Origin: Candidatus Bipolaricaulota bacterium
Lineage (GTDB): Bacteria > Bipolaricaulota > Bipolaricaulia > Bipolaricaulales > Bipolaricaulaceae
DNA: 9,038 bases
Assembly (NCBI GenBank): GCA_027027485.1
Contig: JALVLL010000201.1
Span: 1 to 9,038 of the forward strand
Reading direction: 5' to 3'
Of this stretch, positions 1 through 6,839 are shown in pieces. The notes below the pieces were generated by a model. It was not told where the DNA came from. It saw only the letters and a list, made by a program, of their open reading frames with translations, and did no database searches. Each line of letters begins with the position of its first letter. Position 1 is the stretch's first letter. The position numbers and the translations under genes were made by a program.

Positions 1-1
1 C

Positions 2-1102
2 CCTACGGCGAAGGGGCTCGCCCTTTACCTTACCGAGCTCAACCTCGTGTCGAAGGGGGTTCCCACTTCTAGGGGAAGGACGGGGCTCACGAGCCTTTGG
101 CTCAAAGCTGAAGAAGCGAGGCTTTCCTATAACCACAAGACCGGACAGGCATCGGGGGAGTTCACGCTGGTCCTCCACTACGAGCTCTTGGACAAGGTAA
201 AAGGGTTCAAGCGTGGCGGCGTCAAGGGCGAGATGGACGAGTTCATCCCCTACACCGAGACGATGCGGGGAAAGCTTGTGGTGCGCTTTCCCGAGGGGTT
301 GCAACCCGCGGCCAAAGGGGCAACTACAGGGGAGGTTACGCTCTTCCAAATGGAGCTTTCTTCTAAGGTCCTCGGCGTGATCGAGAGGATCCATTTCACC
401 ATGCGCTTCCGGCTCGACTGGACTCGGTTCTTTGCCCCGGCCGAGTTCCTGCGGATCCAGCCGGTCTTCATCGGGCGAAATTCCTCGGATCCCAACGCCA
501 CCGGAAAGGTTTTTCCCGAGCTTATCAAGCGTGCCGCGGAGCTTTGGGGCCGCTGTGGGGAGGTACGTTGCATCCAGTTCGTCGTCAACCGCCCCATCTA
601 CCTGAACAAGCCCGCATACAGGGTGCTCGAGACCGAGGCTGAGGCCGCCTCCCTGCGGGCGGAGGTGGATGTGGACGACGCGGTGGAGGTCTTCGTGGTG
701 GAGCGGATGGATTTCGCCTGTTGGTGGGGCGGCGGAGCCTGTTTCTCCTCGGGCACCGCGGCGGCAAAGGTGGTGACGTGTGATCAACAGCTTGAGATCC
801 CGGACCCCTGTCCCTGTCCGAGCTATTGCCCCTCCACGTGCCCCCCGTGTCCCCCATGCCAGTCAGGGGACGTGAATTACTACCACCTCGCCCACGAGCT
901 CGGCCACGCCCTGAACCTCGCCCATCCCGGTGGGGCCCATGGGGGCTTGGTGGCGGGGACCGCGGGCTCGAACATGGAGCCGAGCGGGTTCTGTTGCGAC
1001 AACCCCGATGTCCAAAGTGCCCACAACTGCCGTTCCGCTTCCAACCCCCTCCTTTACTGGGGGCGCTCCATCTGCCGAGGCACCCCGGACATCGACGACT
1101 GA
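2..1102 (+). CDS. Metzincin-like zinc metalloprotease, Cys-rich, 5' end outside window
   Basis: Probable secreted or surface zinc endopeptidase; substrate unknown. Residues are numbered from the GTG at 47, but the frame is open to the left edge with no stop, so that GTG may be an internal Val and the true N-terminus (and any signal peptide) is missing. The zinc site is HELGHALNLAH (283-293), matching the metzincin pattern HExxHxxG/NxxH with Asn in place of the usual Gly. A candidate Met-turn, SNM, ends at Met310. The helix around 155-168 and the strand near 212-220 fit the upper half of a metzincin fold. Residues 1-130 are unrecognised and look beta-rich. Just before the zinc helix lies a Cys-Pro segment, CPCPSYCPSTCPPCPPC (255-271), with six Cys in 17 residues; about nine other Cys occur in the C-terminal half, suggesting disulfides and export. 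The gene faces tyrS tail to tail. The metzincin class is fairly secure; the exact family and role are not. Confidence 0.78.
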   Translation, partial: PTAKGLALYLTELNLVSKGVPTSRGRTGLTSLWLKAEEARLSYNHKTGQASGEFTLVLHYELLDKVKGFKRGGVKGEMDEFIPYTETMRGKLVVRFPEGLQPAAKGATTGEVTLFQMELSSKVLGVIERIHFTMRFRLDWTRFFAPAEFLRIQPVFIGRNSSDPNATGKVFPELIKRAAELWGRCGEVRCIQFVVNRPIYLNKPAYRVLETEAEAASLRAEVDVDDAVEVFVVERMDFACWWGGGACFSSGTAAAKVVTCDQQLEIPDPCPCPSYCPSTCPPCPPCQSGDVNYYHLAHELGHALNLAHPGGAHGGLVAGTAGSNMEPSGFCCDNPDVQSAHNCRSASNPLLYWGRSICRGTPDIDD

Positions 1103-1123
1103 GGACTTGCGGCTTGGATCGGA

Positions 1124-1153
1124 AGGGAGGGCCGGCTGATACCGGCCCTCCTT
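1124..1153. terminator. Hairpin between convergent genes, probable bidirectional terminator
   Basis: A 12-bp stem pairs 1124-1135 with 1142-1153 (core GAGGGCCGG / CCGGCCCTC, one G-U pair near the base) around the 6-nt loop CTGATA. It begins 21 nt after the protease stop and, on the other strand, about 11 nt after the tyrS stop, so it is placed to end both transcripts. Neither side has a clean T-tract (the 3' arm ends CCTCCTTA on the plus strand), so intrinsic termination is plausible but not certain; it could instead protect 3' ends. Confidence 0.6.
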
Positions 1154-1164
1154 ACTGTCGGAAG

Positions 1165-2376
1165 TCAGTCAGGGGGAAGGATGCGGGCGAAGCGGCGCCT
1201 GCCCACCCGCAGTACCAAGGGTTCCTTTAGGGGGATCCTCGCGTCCCAGGAGGTGACCTTCTCCCCGTTTATCCAGATCCCCCCTTGGTCCACCAGGCGC
1301 CGGGCCTCGGAGCGGGAGGAAACGAGCCCGGAAGAGGAAACGAGGTCGATGATCCAGACTTTGCCGCTTTCGTCCAAAAGCTCCGGGGGTATCCGCACCT
1401 CGGGCATCTCCTCCGGGGGCTTCTCCTCCTCGAAGACCCGCTCGAAGTGCCTCCGGGCCCGGTCCGCGGCCTCGGGGCCGTGGAACTGGCGCACGATCTC
1501 CCACGCCAGGCGCTTCTTGGCCTCCTTGGGATGCAGGCCCTTCACCTCATCCCAGGAAATGTCGGTGAGGAGGGAGAAATACTGGGGCATGAGCTCGTCG
1601 GGGAGGGACATGATCTTCCCGAACTGCTCCTCCGGGGCCTCCGCGATCCCGATGTAGTTCCCCCGGGATTGGGACATGGCGTGGACGCCATCGGTGCCGA
1701 TGAGGAGGGGCATGGTGAGGATAACCTGTGGCTCCTGGCCGTATTCGCGCTGGATCTCCCGGCCGATGAGGAGGTTGAACCGCTGGTCCGAGCCCCCGAG
1801 CTCCACGTCGGCCTCGATGGCCACGGAATCGTAGGCCTGGGCCAACGGATACAGGAACTCCATGATGGTGATGGGGATCCCCTTCTCGAACCGGCGCTTG
1901 AAGTCGTCCCGCTCCAGCATCCTCGCCACTGTGTATTTCGCGGTGAGGTGGATCACGTCCTCGAAGGTGAGCCTCCCCAGCCACTCGGAGTTGTAGCGGA
2001 CTTCGGTTTTCTCGGGGTTCAGGATCTTGAAGGCCTGCTCCTTGTAAGAGGCCATGTTGCGCTCGATCTCCTCGGGGGACATGGGGGGGCGGGTCTTGGC
2101 CTGGCCGGAGGGGTCCCCGATCCTCCTGGTGAAGTCCCCCACCACGAGCACCGCGATATGACCCAGGTCCTGGAACTCCCGGAGCTTCCTCAGGACCACC
2201 GCGTGCCCCAGGGTGAGGTGGGGAGCGGAGGGGTCGATCCCGAGCTTGACCCGCAGGGGCTTTCCCTCGCGATAGTAGCGCTCGAGCTTGCGCTCGAGAT
2301 CCTCCTCGGGAAGCAGGGTCTCGGCGTTCCTCTTGAGGTACTCGATGTCACGCCTGATCCGCTCTCGGACGTCCAT
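1165..2376 (-). CDS. tyrS: Tyrosyl-tRNA synthetase
   Basis: Cytosolic class I aminoacyl-tRNA synthetase that charges tRNA-Tyr with tyrosine using ATP. The 403-residue length is normal for the family. The HIGH-type motif is HLTLGH (53-58) after KLGIDPSAP. GDFTRRIGDPSG (80-91) and a tyrosine-pocket segment around EFLYPLAQAYDS (173-184) and ELGGSDQRFN (192-201) are typical of the TyrZ-like branch. The KMSKS-loop position reads AMSQSRGNYIG (233-243), so both usual lysines are replaced (Ala233, Gln236). The C-terminus (about 340-400) is an S4-type RNA-binding domain (SRSEARRLVDQGGIWINGEKV region). The start is the ATG at 2376: it has an AGGAGG four nt upstream and gives the family-typical N-terminus, whereas the longer open frame runs back through gyrA. 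It lies 8 nt downstream of gyrA and is probably cotranscribed with it. Confidence 0.96.
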   Translation of the reverse strand: MDVRERIRRDIEYLKRNAETLLPEEDLERKLERYYREGKPLRVKLGIDPSAPHLTLGHAVVLRKLREFQDLGHIAVLVVGDFTRRIGDPSGQAKTRPPMSPEEIERNMASYKEQAFKILNPEKTEVRYNSEWLGRLTFEDVIHLTAKYTVARMLERDDFKRRFEKGIPITIMEFLYPLAQAYDSVAIEADVELGGSDQRFNLLIGREIQREYGQEPQVILTMPLLIGTDGVHAMSQSRGNYIGIAEAPEEQFGKIMSLPDELMPQYFSLLTDISWDEVKGLHPKEAKKRLAWEIVRQFHGPEAADRARRHFERVFEEEKPPEEMPEVRIPPELLDESGKVWIIDLVSSSGLVSSRSEARRLVDQGGIWINGEKVTSWDARIPLKEPLVLRVGRRRFARILPPD

Positions 2377-2380
2377 CCCC

Positions 2381-2386
2381 CCTCCT
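2381..2386 (-). promoter_or_regulatory. Shine-Dalgarno of tyrS embedded in the gyrA stop codon
   Basis: On the minus strand the gyrA stop TAG supplies the first two bases of AGGAGG, followed by four Gs and the tyrS ATG. The ribosome ending gyrA therefore covers the tyrS initiation site, which suggests translational coupling. It also decides the tyrS start. Confidence 0.75.
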
Positions 2387-5300
2387 AAAGCGCTACCACC
2401 GATGCCACGTGATCCCCGGGCTCCAGGCGCATGATCCGCACTCCCCGGGCGTAACGGGAGAACACCGATACTTCCTTTACCGGGAACCGAATGGCCTTTC
2501 CCTTGGCCGTGGACACCAGGGCCTCGCTCCCTTCCGATACCGGGACCACCGCCACCAAGGGCCCGGAGGCCTGGTCCAGCCTTATGGCGATGACCCCCTT
2601 CCCACCCCGGCCCTGGAGCGGGAACTCCCCGGGAGCGATGCGCTTTCCGTAGCCGTTGGCGGTGACGAAGAGGAGGTCCTCCGGGGGCGAGTTCCGGGGC
2701 CACCAGACCATCCCCACCACCGCGTCGTCACCATCCAGGCGGATCCCGATCACGCCCTTGGAGGGGCGGCGGGTGACGCGGATCTCCTCCTCCCGGAACC
2801 GGATGGCCTTCCCCTTGGCCGTGGCGAGGAGCACCTCCCCTTTGCCGCGGCTTATCAGGGCGTCCATGAGGCGGTCGGCGTCCACGGCCGAGTAGGCGAT
2901 GATCCCCTTGGAGTGGGCATTGGCGTAGTCGGAGAGGGGGTTGCGGTTCACGATCCCCCGCCGGGTGGCGAAGAGGCAATATCCCTTCCCGTAGTCCTCC
3001 ACCGCCAGGGCCGCCCGGATCTCCTCGTCCTGGGCGATCTCCAGGAACTGGCGGAGGTTCTTCCCGGCGGAGTCCCGGTCCCCCAGGGGAAGGCGGCTCA
3101 AGGGGAGCTTGAAGGCCCGGGCCATGTCGGTGAAGAGGAGGAGGTCGCAGTGGGTGTGTGCCGGAAGCACCACCCGCAGGAAATCGCCTTCCCTCGTGCG
3201 GATGCCGATCACGCCCTTCCCCCCGCGTCCCTGGGCCCGGAAGGCGTCCCTCTCGGTGGCCTTTACGTATCCCTTGGCGGTGACGGCCACCACCACTTCC
3301 CTTCGGGGCGGCCCCTCTTCCTCCAGGATCTCCTCCACCTCGGAGACGATCTCGGAGCGGCGCTCGTCCCCGTACTTTTGGGCGATCTCCTCGAGCTCCT
3401 TCCTGATGATCCCATCGCGCACCTTGGGGTCGGCGAGGATCCGCTCGTATTCGGCTATCTTTTCCTTGAGCTCCGAGAGCTCTTTCTCGATGGCCTGGCG
3501 CTCCATACGCGTGAGCTGGGAGAGGCGCATCCTGAGGACGGCATCGGCCTGGTGCTCCGAGAGCCCGATCTCGGCGCAGAGGAGGACCTTGGCCTCCTCG
3601 GGCTCCCGGGATGTCCTCACGATCTCCACCACCTCATCGAGCCTCCCCAGGGCCCTCCTGAACCCCTCTAAAACCTCCTCGCGCTCCCTCGCCTCCCTGA
3701 GGCGGTGCCTGGTGCGGCGGTCCACCACCCGGCGCCTGAAGTCCAGGAAGTGCTTGAGGAGCGCCGGCAAAGGCAGCACCCTGGGGGCGCCGTCCACGAT
3801 CACCAGGAAATGGCAGGAGAAGGTCCGCTCCAAGGGCGTGAGCTTGTAGAGCCGATGGAGGATGAGCCTTGGGTCGGTCCCCTTTTTGAGCTCCACTACG
3901 ATCCGCAGGCCCTCGCGGTCGGACTCGTCCCGGAGGTCGCTCACCCCCTCGAGTTCCCCGGATTTGACCTTGGCCGCGATGGACTCGAGGATGGAGGACT
4001 TCTTGACCTGGTAGGGGATCTCGGTGATCACGATGCGGTTTCCCTCTATGAACGCCCTGGCCCTCACTCTGAAGCGACCTTCCCCGGTCTCGTAGGCCTT
4101 CTTGATCCCCTCAAGCCCCACGATGAGGCCGCCGGTGGGGAAGTCCGGGCCGGGGAGGTACTGCATGAGCTCCTCGGCCGAGGCGTCGGGGTGAGCCAAG
4201 AGGTGTAAGGTGGCTCGGATGAGCTCGCGGAGGTTGTGGGGCGGGATCTGGGTGGTCATCCCCACCGAGATCCCCCAGGCCCCGTTGGCCAGAACATGGG
4301 GGAACTTGGCGGGGAGGACCTCGGGTTCCTTCAGGGAATCATCGAAGTTGGGGACGAACTCCACCGTCTCCTCGTCGAGCTCCTCGAAGAACTCCATGGC
4401 GATGGGCGCGAGCCTCGCCTCGGTATTGTGGTTGACGAAGCCGTTCCCCACGAAGGAGTTGTCCCCCGGGACCCGTAGAGAATAGACCTCCTGTATCCCG
4501 GCGTCTTGCACCTGGGTCACGCGGGCGAAGTAGTAACGCCGTCGGAGGAGGTCAGCGATCAGGGCCCTGTCTTCTTCGTCCAAGAGCCCCCAGAGCACGG
4601 GGAGGTCCTTCGCAAGTCGATCGTACCGGTCGAAGTTGTATTTCTGTAGCCAGCTATCCTTCCCCCGACCGCGGTACCTCTCCCGGAGGTAATCCGCCAG
4701 GAAGGGGATATAGTCCGAACGGGAAAGGCCATGCCCCGGGAGGCCAAGCTCTTCTATGAGATCAAGGAGCTTCTCCTGTTTCCTCCCCCAGAAGCCCACG
4801 TTATACGCGAAGGCCAGGATGTTATCGCTTCCGGATATGACGAGCCGTTTGGTCCCGCGGAGGCGGTTGTCGTGATGGATCTTGGAGATCACCCCGAACT
4901 GAAGCAGCATGATCTGCACTTCCCTCAGGAGGTTCTCGCTCTTCGATGAGTAGAAGATCTGGATGGTTCCCTTGCCCTTGGAAACGGATCCGTCCCCTTC
5001 GAAGAGGGCCCGCAGAAACGCCCGCTGGACCCTCAACGGGGAAAGGAGGATCGCCCAAGGGACCCTCCTCTCACCGCTGCTTCCCCCCAAACCCAACGAG
5101 ACGAGGAAGTCCCTGAACCCCTTGACATGGAGCTGGTACTCGATGAGGGTTTTGCCGCTTGGAAGAACCCTGGAGACGCGGCTCAAGCGATCCCCTGCCA
5201 GGGTGTGCAGGAGCGCGCTTACCCTGGCCGTATACACCCGATCCGTGTTGTTGAACCCGATCCTCCCCGCCGTCACATAGCCCTCGGCCGTCAGGGCTCC

Positions 5301-6059
5301 CAGGAGGTACGCTAAGGGTTCGTTCAACAGCGGGAATTCCCTCGAATCTAGCTCCAAGGGCTCCGCGTCCGAGCTCAGTCCCCTGGCCACGGCCACGAAG
5401 TCGCCCGGGCATATATCCCGCAGGAGCTTCCAAGCGAGAACAGGCCTACCGTTGCGAGGGTTTGGGCTGAGGACCAACACGGGGTGGTTTCCAGTCCCCT
5501 CGAGGTAGAGCCCGATATCGGTTTCCATCCTCAGGGTAGGATGGAAGTCGGAATTGAAGACCATATTGGTGGTGAGCCGCCGGTGCATATGGGTCCAGAC
5601 CCCTACCTCCAGAGGGGCTTCCGCGTTCGGGGGCAACGGATTGGCCAAGGTCCCTATCGGGACGAGGCCCATATCGGTGGGGATTAGGGTGTCCCCGGAG
5701 ACGCAATAGCGCATCGCGGCCGGTTCGTCCCCGTCGATGGAGCCGAAGTTACCCTGGCCGTCGACCAGGGGGTAGCGGGTGGAGAAGGGCTGCGCCATGT
5801 TGACCAGGGCCTCGTACACGGCCATGTCGCCGTGGGGGTGGTACTTGCCCAGGGTCTCGCCCACGATGCGGGCCGATTTCTTGTGGGGGCGGCCCGGCGT
5901 GAGGCCAAGCTCCCGCATGGTGTAGAGGATCCGGCGCTGTACCGGCTTCAGCCCGTCGCGCACATCGGGGATGGCGCGTCCGCGGATGACGGAGATGGCG
6001 TAGTCGATGTACGACTGCTCCATCTCCTCTTCGATGTAGGTGACCTGTATCTTGCCCAT
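2385..6059 (-). CDS. gyrA: DNA gyrase subunit A precursor containing an intein
   Basis: Catalytic A subunit of type IIA topoisomerase; with GyrB it introduces negative supercoils using ATP. The precursor is 1224 residues; removing the 427-residue intein (119-545) leaves 797, normal for GyrA. The N-terminal breakage-reunion domain has the active-site region HPHGDMAVYE (74-83) and AMRY ending in catalytic Tyr118 (E. coli Tyr122); the chain resumes at Thr546 with TEARLAPIAMEFF. The tower and coiled coil span about 600-910. The C-terminal beta-pinwheel (about 918-1224) has two perfect GyrA boxes, QGRGGKG, at 943-949 and 1149-1155, favouring GyrA over ParC. Met79 replaces E. coli Ser83 and Glu83 replaces Asp87 in the quinolone region. 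The start is the ATG at 6059, giving the usual N-terminus with QSYIDYAISVIRGRAIPD; upstream GGGGA is a weak ribosome site. It sits 97 nt after sdpI and 8 nt before tyrS. Confidence 0.96.
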   Translation of the reverse strand: MGKIQVTYIEEEMEQSYIDYAISVIRGRAIPDVRDGLKPVQRRILYTMRELGLTPGRPHKKSARIVGETLGKYHPHGDMAVYEALVNMAQPFSTRYPLVDGQGNFGSIDGDEPAAMRYCVSGDTLIPTDMGLVPIGTLANPLPPNAEAPLEVGVWTHMHRRLTTNMVFNSDFHPTLRMETDIGLYLEGTGNHPVLVLSPNPRNGRPVLAWKLLRDICPGDFVAVARGLSSDAEPLELDSREFPLLNEPLAYLLGALTAEGYVTAGRIGFNNTDRVYTARVSALLHTLAGDRLSRVSRVLPSGKTLIEYQLHVKGFRDFLVSLGLGGSSGERRVPWAILLSPLRVQRAFLRALFEGDGSVSKGKGTIQIFYSSKSENLLREVQIMLLQFGVISKIHHDNRLRGTKRLVISGSDNILAFAYNVGFWGRKQEKLLDLIEELGLPGHGLSRSDYIPFLADYLRERYRGRGKDSWLQKYNFDRYDRLAKDLPVLWGLLDEEDRALIADLLRRRYYFARVTQVQDAGIQEVYSLRVPGDNSFVGNGFVNHNTEARLAPIAMEFFEELDEETVEFVPNFDDSLKEPEVLPAKFPHVLANGAWGISVGMTTQIPPHNLRELIRATLHLLAHPDASAEELMQYLPGPDFPTGGLIVGLEGIKKAYETGEGRFRVRARAFIEGNRIVITEIPYQVKKSSILESIAAKVKSGELEGVSDLRDESDREGLRIVVELKKGTDPRLILHRLYKLTPLERTFSCHFLVIVDGAPRVLPLPALLKHFLDFRRRVVDRRTRHRLREAREREEVLEGFRRALGRLDEVVEIVRTSREPEEAKVLLCAEIGLSEHQADAVLRMRLSQLTRMERQAIEKELSELKEKIAEYERILADPKVRDGIIRKELEEIAQKYGDERRSEIVSEVEEILEEEGPPRREVVVAVTAKGYVKATERDAFRAQGRGGKGVIGIRTREGDFLRVVLPAHTHCDLLLFTDMARAFKLPLSRLPLGDRDSAGKNLRQFLEIAQDEEIRAALAVEDYGKGYCLFATRRGIVNRNPLSDYANAHSKGIIAYSAVDADRLMDALISRGKGEVLLATAKGKAIRFREEEIRVTRRPSKGVIGIRLDGDDAVVGMVWWPRNSPPEDLLFVTANGYGKRIAPGEFPLQGRGGKGVIAIRLDQASGPLVAVVPVSEGSEALVSTAKGKAIRFPVKEVSVFSRYARGVRIMRLEPGDHVASVVAL
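4425..5705 (-). mobile_element. GyrA intein with LAGLIDADG homing endonuclease domain
   Basis: This is an in-frame self-splicing element of 427 residues (119-545 of the precursor). Block A is CVSGDTLI with nucleophile Cys119. Block B is GTGNHPVLV, with the TxxH pair Thr189 and His192. The two LAGLIDADG helices are LLGALTAEG (252-260, acidic Glu259) and LRALFEGDG (349-357, acidic Asp356). Blocks F and G are VYSLRVPGDNSFVGNGF followed by NHN, with penultimate His544 and terminal Asn545; the +1 extein residue is Thr546. All residues normally needed for splicing are present, and both endonuclease acidic residues are kept. From memory, the splicing blocks resemble the Mycobacterium xenopi GyrA mini-intein (WKL, PGD, DAG and VYSLRV segments, and the N|TEA junction). 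G+C is lower than in the flanking gyrA: 31-38 of 60 in four hand-counted lines against 37-44 of 60 in three extein lines. I infer full splicing competence; endonuclease activity is less certain. Confidence 0.95.
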
Positions 6060-6074
6060 GGCTTCCCCGCCCCG

Positions 6075-6103
6075 ATGTTAAGAAATTTTAGTTTGGATCG
6101 CAA
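6075..6103 (-). promoter_or_regulatory. Candidate gyrA promoter
   Basis: On the minus strand, TTGCGA (6103-6098) and TAACAT (6080-6075) are 17 bp apart, each matching 4 of 6 consensus bases, inside a locally AT-rich patch upstream of gyrA. Transcription would start near 6068, leaving only about 9 nt of leader. An alternative -10, TAAAAT (6090-6085), is a better match but has no good -35. The 97-nt gap shows no other gene and no convincing terminator, so read-through from sdpI is also possible. Confidence 0.4.
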
Positions 6104-6158
6104 GTTTCGCCGATAGGAACTTTGGGGAACCCGTGTGGGACATTCGGGAGTGTTGGGC

Positions 6159-6836
6159 TCAGGCCGCCCTCCCGGAGGCGGTCCCCCGCTCGGGGTCGGC
6201 CCTCCAAACGAGGTAGGAGTAGACGATGAGCCAGAGGGTGCTTGCGCCGAGGAAGGCCAAGGGGATGATGGCGCCCGCTAGACCCCCGACGAATGCGCAG
6301 GCGATGAAGAGGAGGCCAGACGCCACGAAGAGGTATCCCCCCAGGCGGTGGGTCCTCCTCCAGGAGCGGGTGCTGGTGAGGGTCCAGGGGGTGCGGATGC
6401 CCACGAACCAGTTGGGCTGCACCTTCCCGAGGTAATTGCCCAGGAGCACGAACAGGGCCCCCACGGCGATCATGACCACCTGGGCCACCCGCACCCTGAG
6501 CCCCATGGCGTTGGCGAGGAGTACCCCTTGCATGGCGGATAAGAACAACACGATCGCGAAGCGGAACAGCGTGTACACCCCGGCGAAGCGGGCGTAATTG
6601 GCCGAGCGCGGATCTATCCGGGGCAGGAGGTGCATCAGGGCGAAGATGAGGGCGGCCAGGCCCGGGATGGCGAAGGCCGCTTCCCAGGGCGAGCCGTATC
6701 GGTCCGGTTGCCCATGGATGTTCCAGTGGACGGGAACGCGTTCGGGGAGGCGCGGGAAGAGCACCGCCCCCGCGATGAACATCCCCAGGATCAGGAGAAG
6801 GGCGAATCCATCGGCCTTCCAATTCCAACGGACCAT
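6159..6836 (-). CDS. SdpI/YhfL-family membrane protein with DUF1648 N-terminus
   Basis: Integral membrane protein of 225 residues related to Bacillus subtilis SdpI, which confers immunity to the toxin SDP and senses it by sequestering SdpR. About six hydrophobic segments are visible (roughly 9-28, 53-71, 88-108, 116-135, 167-185 and 188-210). The N-terminal part has the DUF1648 signature PVHWNIHGQPDRYGS (35-49). The C-terminal part has the SdpI signature NYLGKVQPNWFVGIRTPWTL (134-153), followed by a Trp-Arg-Arg-Thr-His-Arg segment ending near 167. The start ATG lies 3 nt after the stop of the ArsR gene, whose end supplies a G-rich ribosome site (GAGGGGGG). This is the typical sdpR-sdpI pairing. 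No sdpC-like toxin gene is in the window, so the protein may protect against foreign toxins or serve another envelope role. Family assignment is strong; function is inferred. Confidence 0.9.
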   Translation of the reverse strand: MVRWNWKADGFALLLILGMFIAGAVLFPRLPERVPVHWNIHGQPDRYGSPWEAAFAIPGLAALIFALMHLLPRIDPRSANYARFAGVYTLFRFAIVLFLSAMQGVLLANAMGLRVRVAQVVMIAVGALFVLLGNYLGKVQPNWFVGIRTPWTLTSTRSWRRTHRLGGYLFVASGLLFIACAFVGGLAGAIIPLAFLGASTLWLIVYSYLVWRADPERGTASGRAA

Positions 6837-6839
6837 CTC

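Noticed and set aside
1285..2388. 367-codon plus-strand open frame opposite tyrS
   Set aside because: Same kind of antisense shadow; tyrS has clear motifs and a good ribosome site.
2377..2703. N-terminal extension of tyrS upstream of the ATG at 2376
   Set aside because: The frame stays open only because it overlaps gyrA out of frame; the extension is Gly/Arg/Pro-rich with no domain, and the ATG at 2376 has an AGGAGG.
2409..3671. 420-codon plus-strand open frame opposite the gyrA C-terminus
   Set aside because: The product is low-complexity Gly/Leu/Asp/His-rich, as expected from the complement of a GC-rich gene; gyrA on the other strand is unambiguous.
4425..5705. Intein region read as an independent gene or assembly chimera
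   Set aside because: The frame is continuous, and the junctions fall exactly at a known intein site with blocks A, B, F and G in order, which an assembly error would not produce.
2385..6059. ParC (topoisomerase IV) instead of GyrA
   Set aside because: Two perfect GyrA boxes and a complete six-blade-sized C-terminal domain favour GyrA, although a single type IIA enzyme doing both jobs cannot be excluded from this window.
6105..6111. TTTCGCC next to the gyrA -35, matching 7129-7135 inside the sdpR operator
   Set aside because: Only a 7-base match with no inverted partner nearby; expected by chance too often to call a second operator.
6126..6149. Possible terminator hairpin after sdpI (CCCG/CGGG)
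   Set aside because: The arms are only 4 bp with an 11-nt loop and no T-tract, too weak to call.
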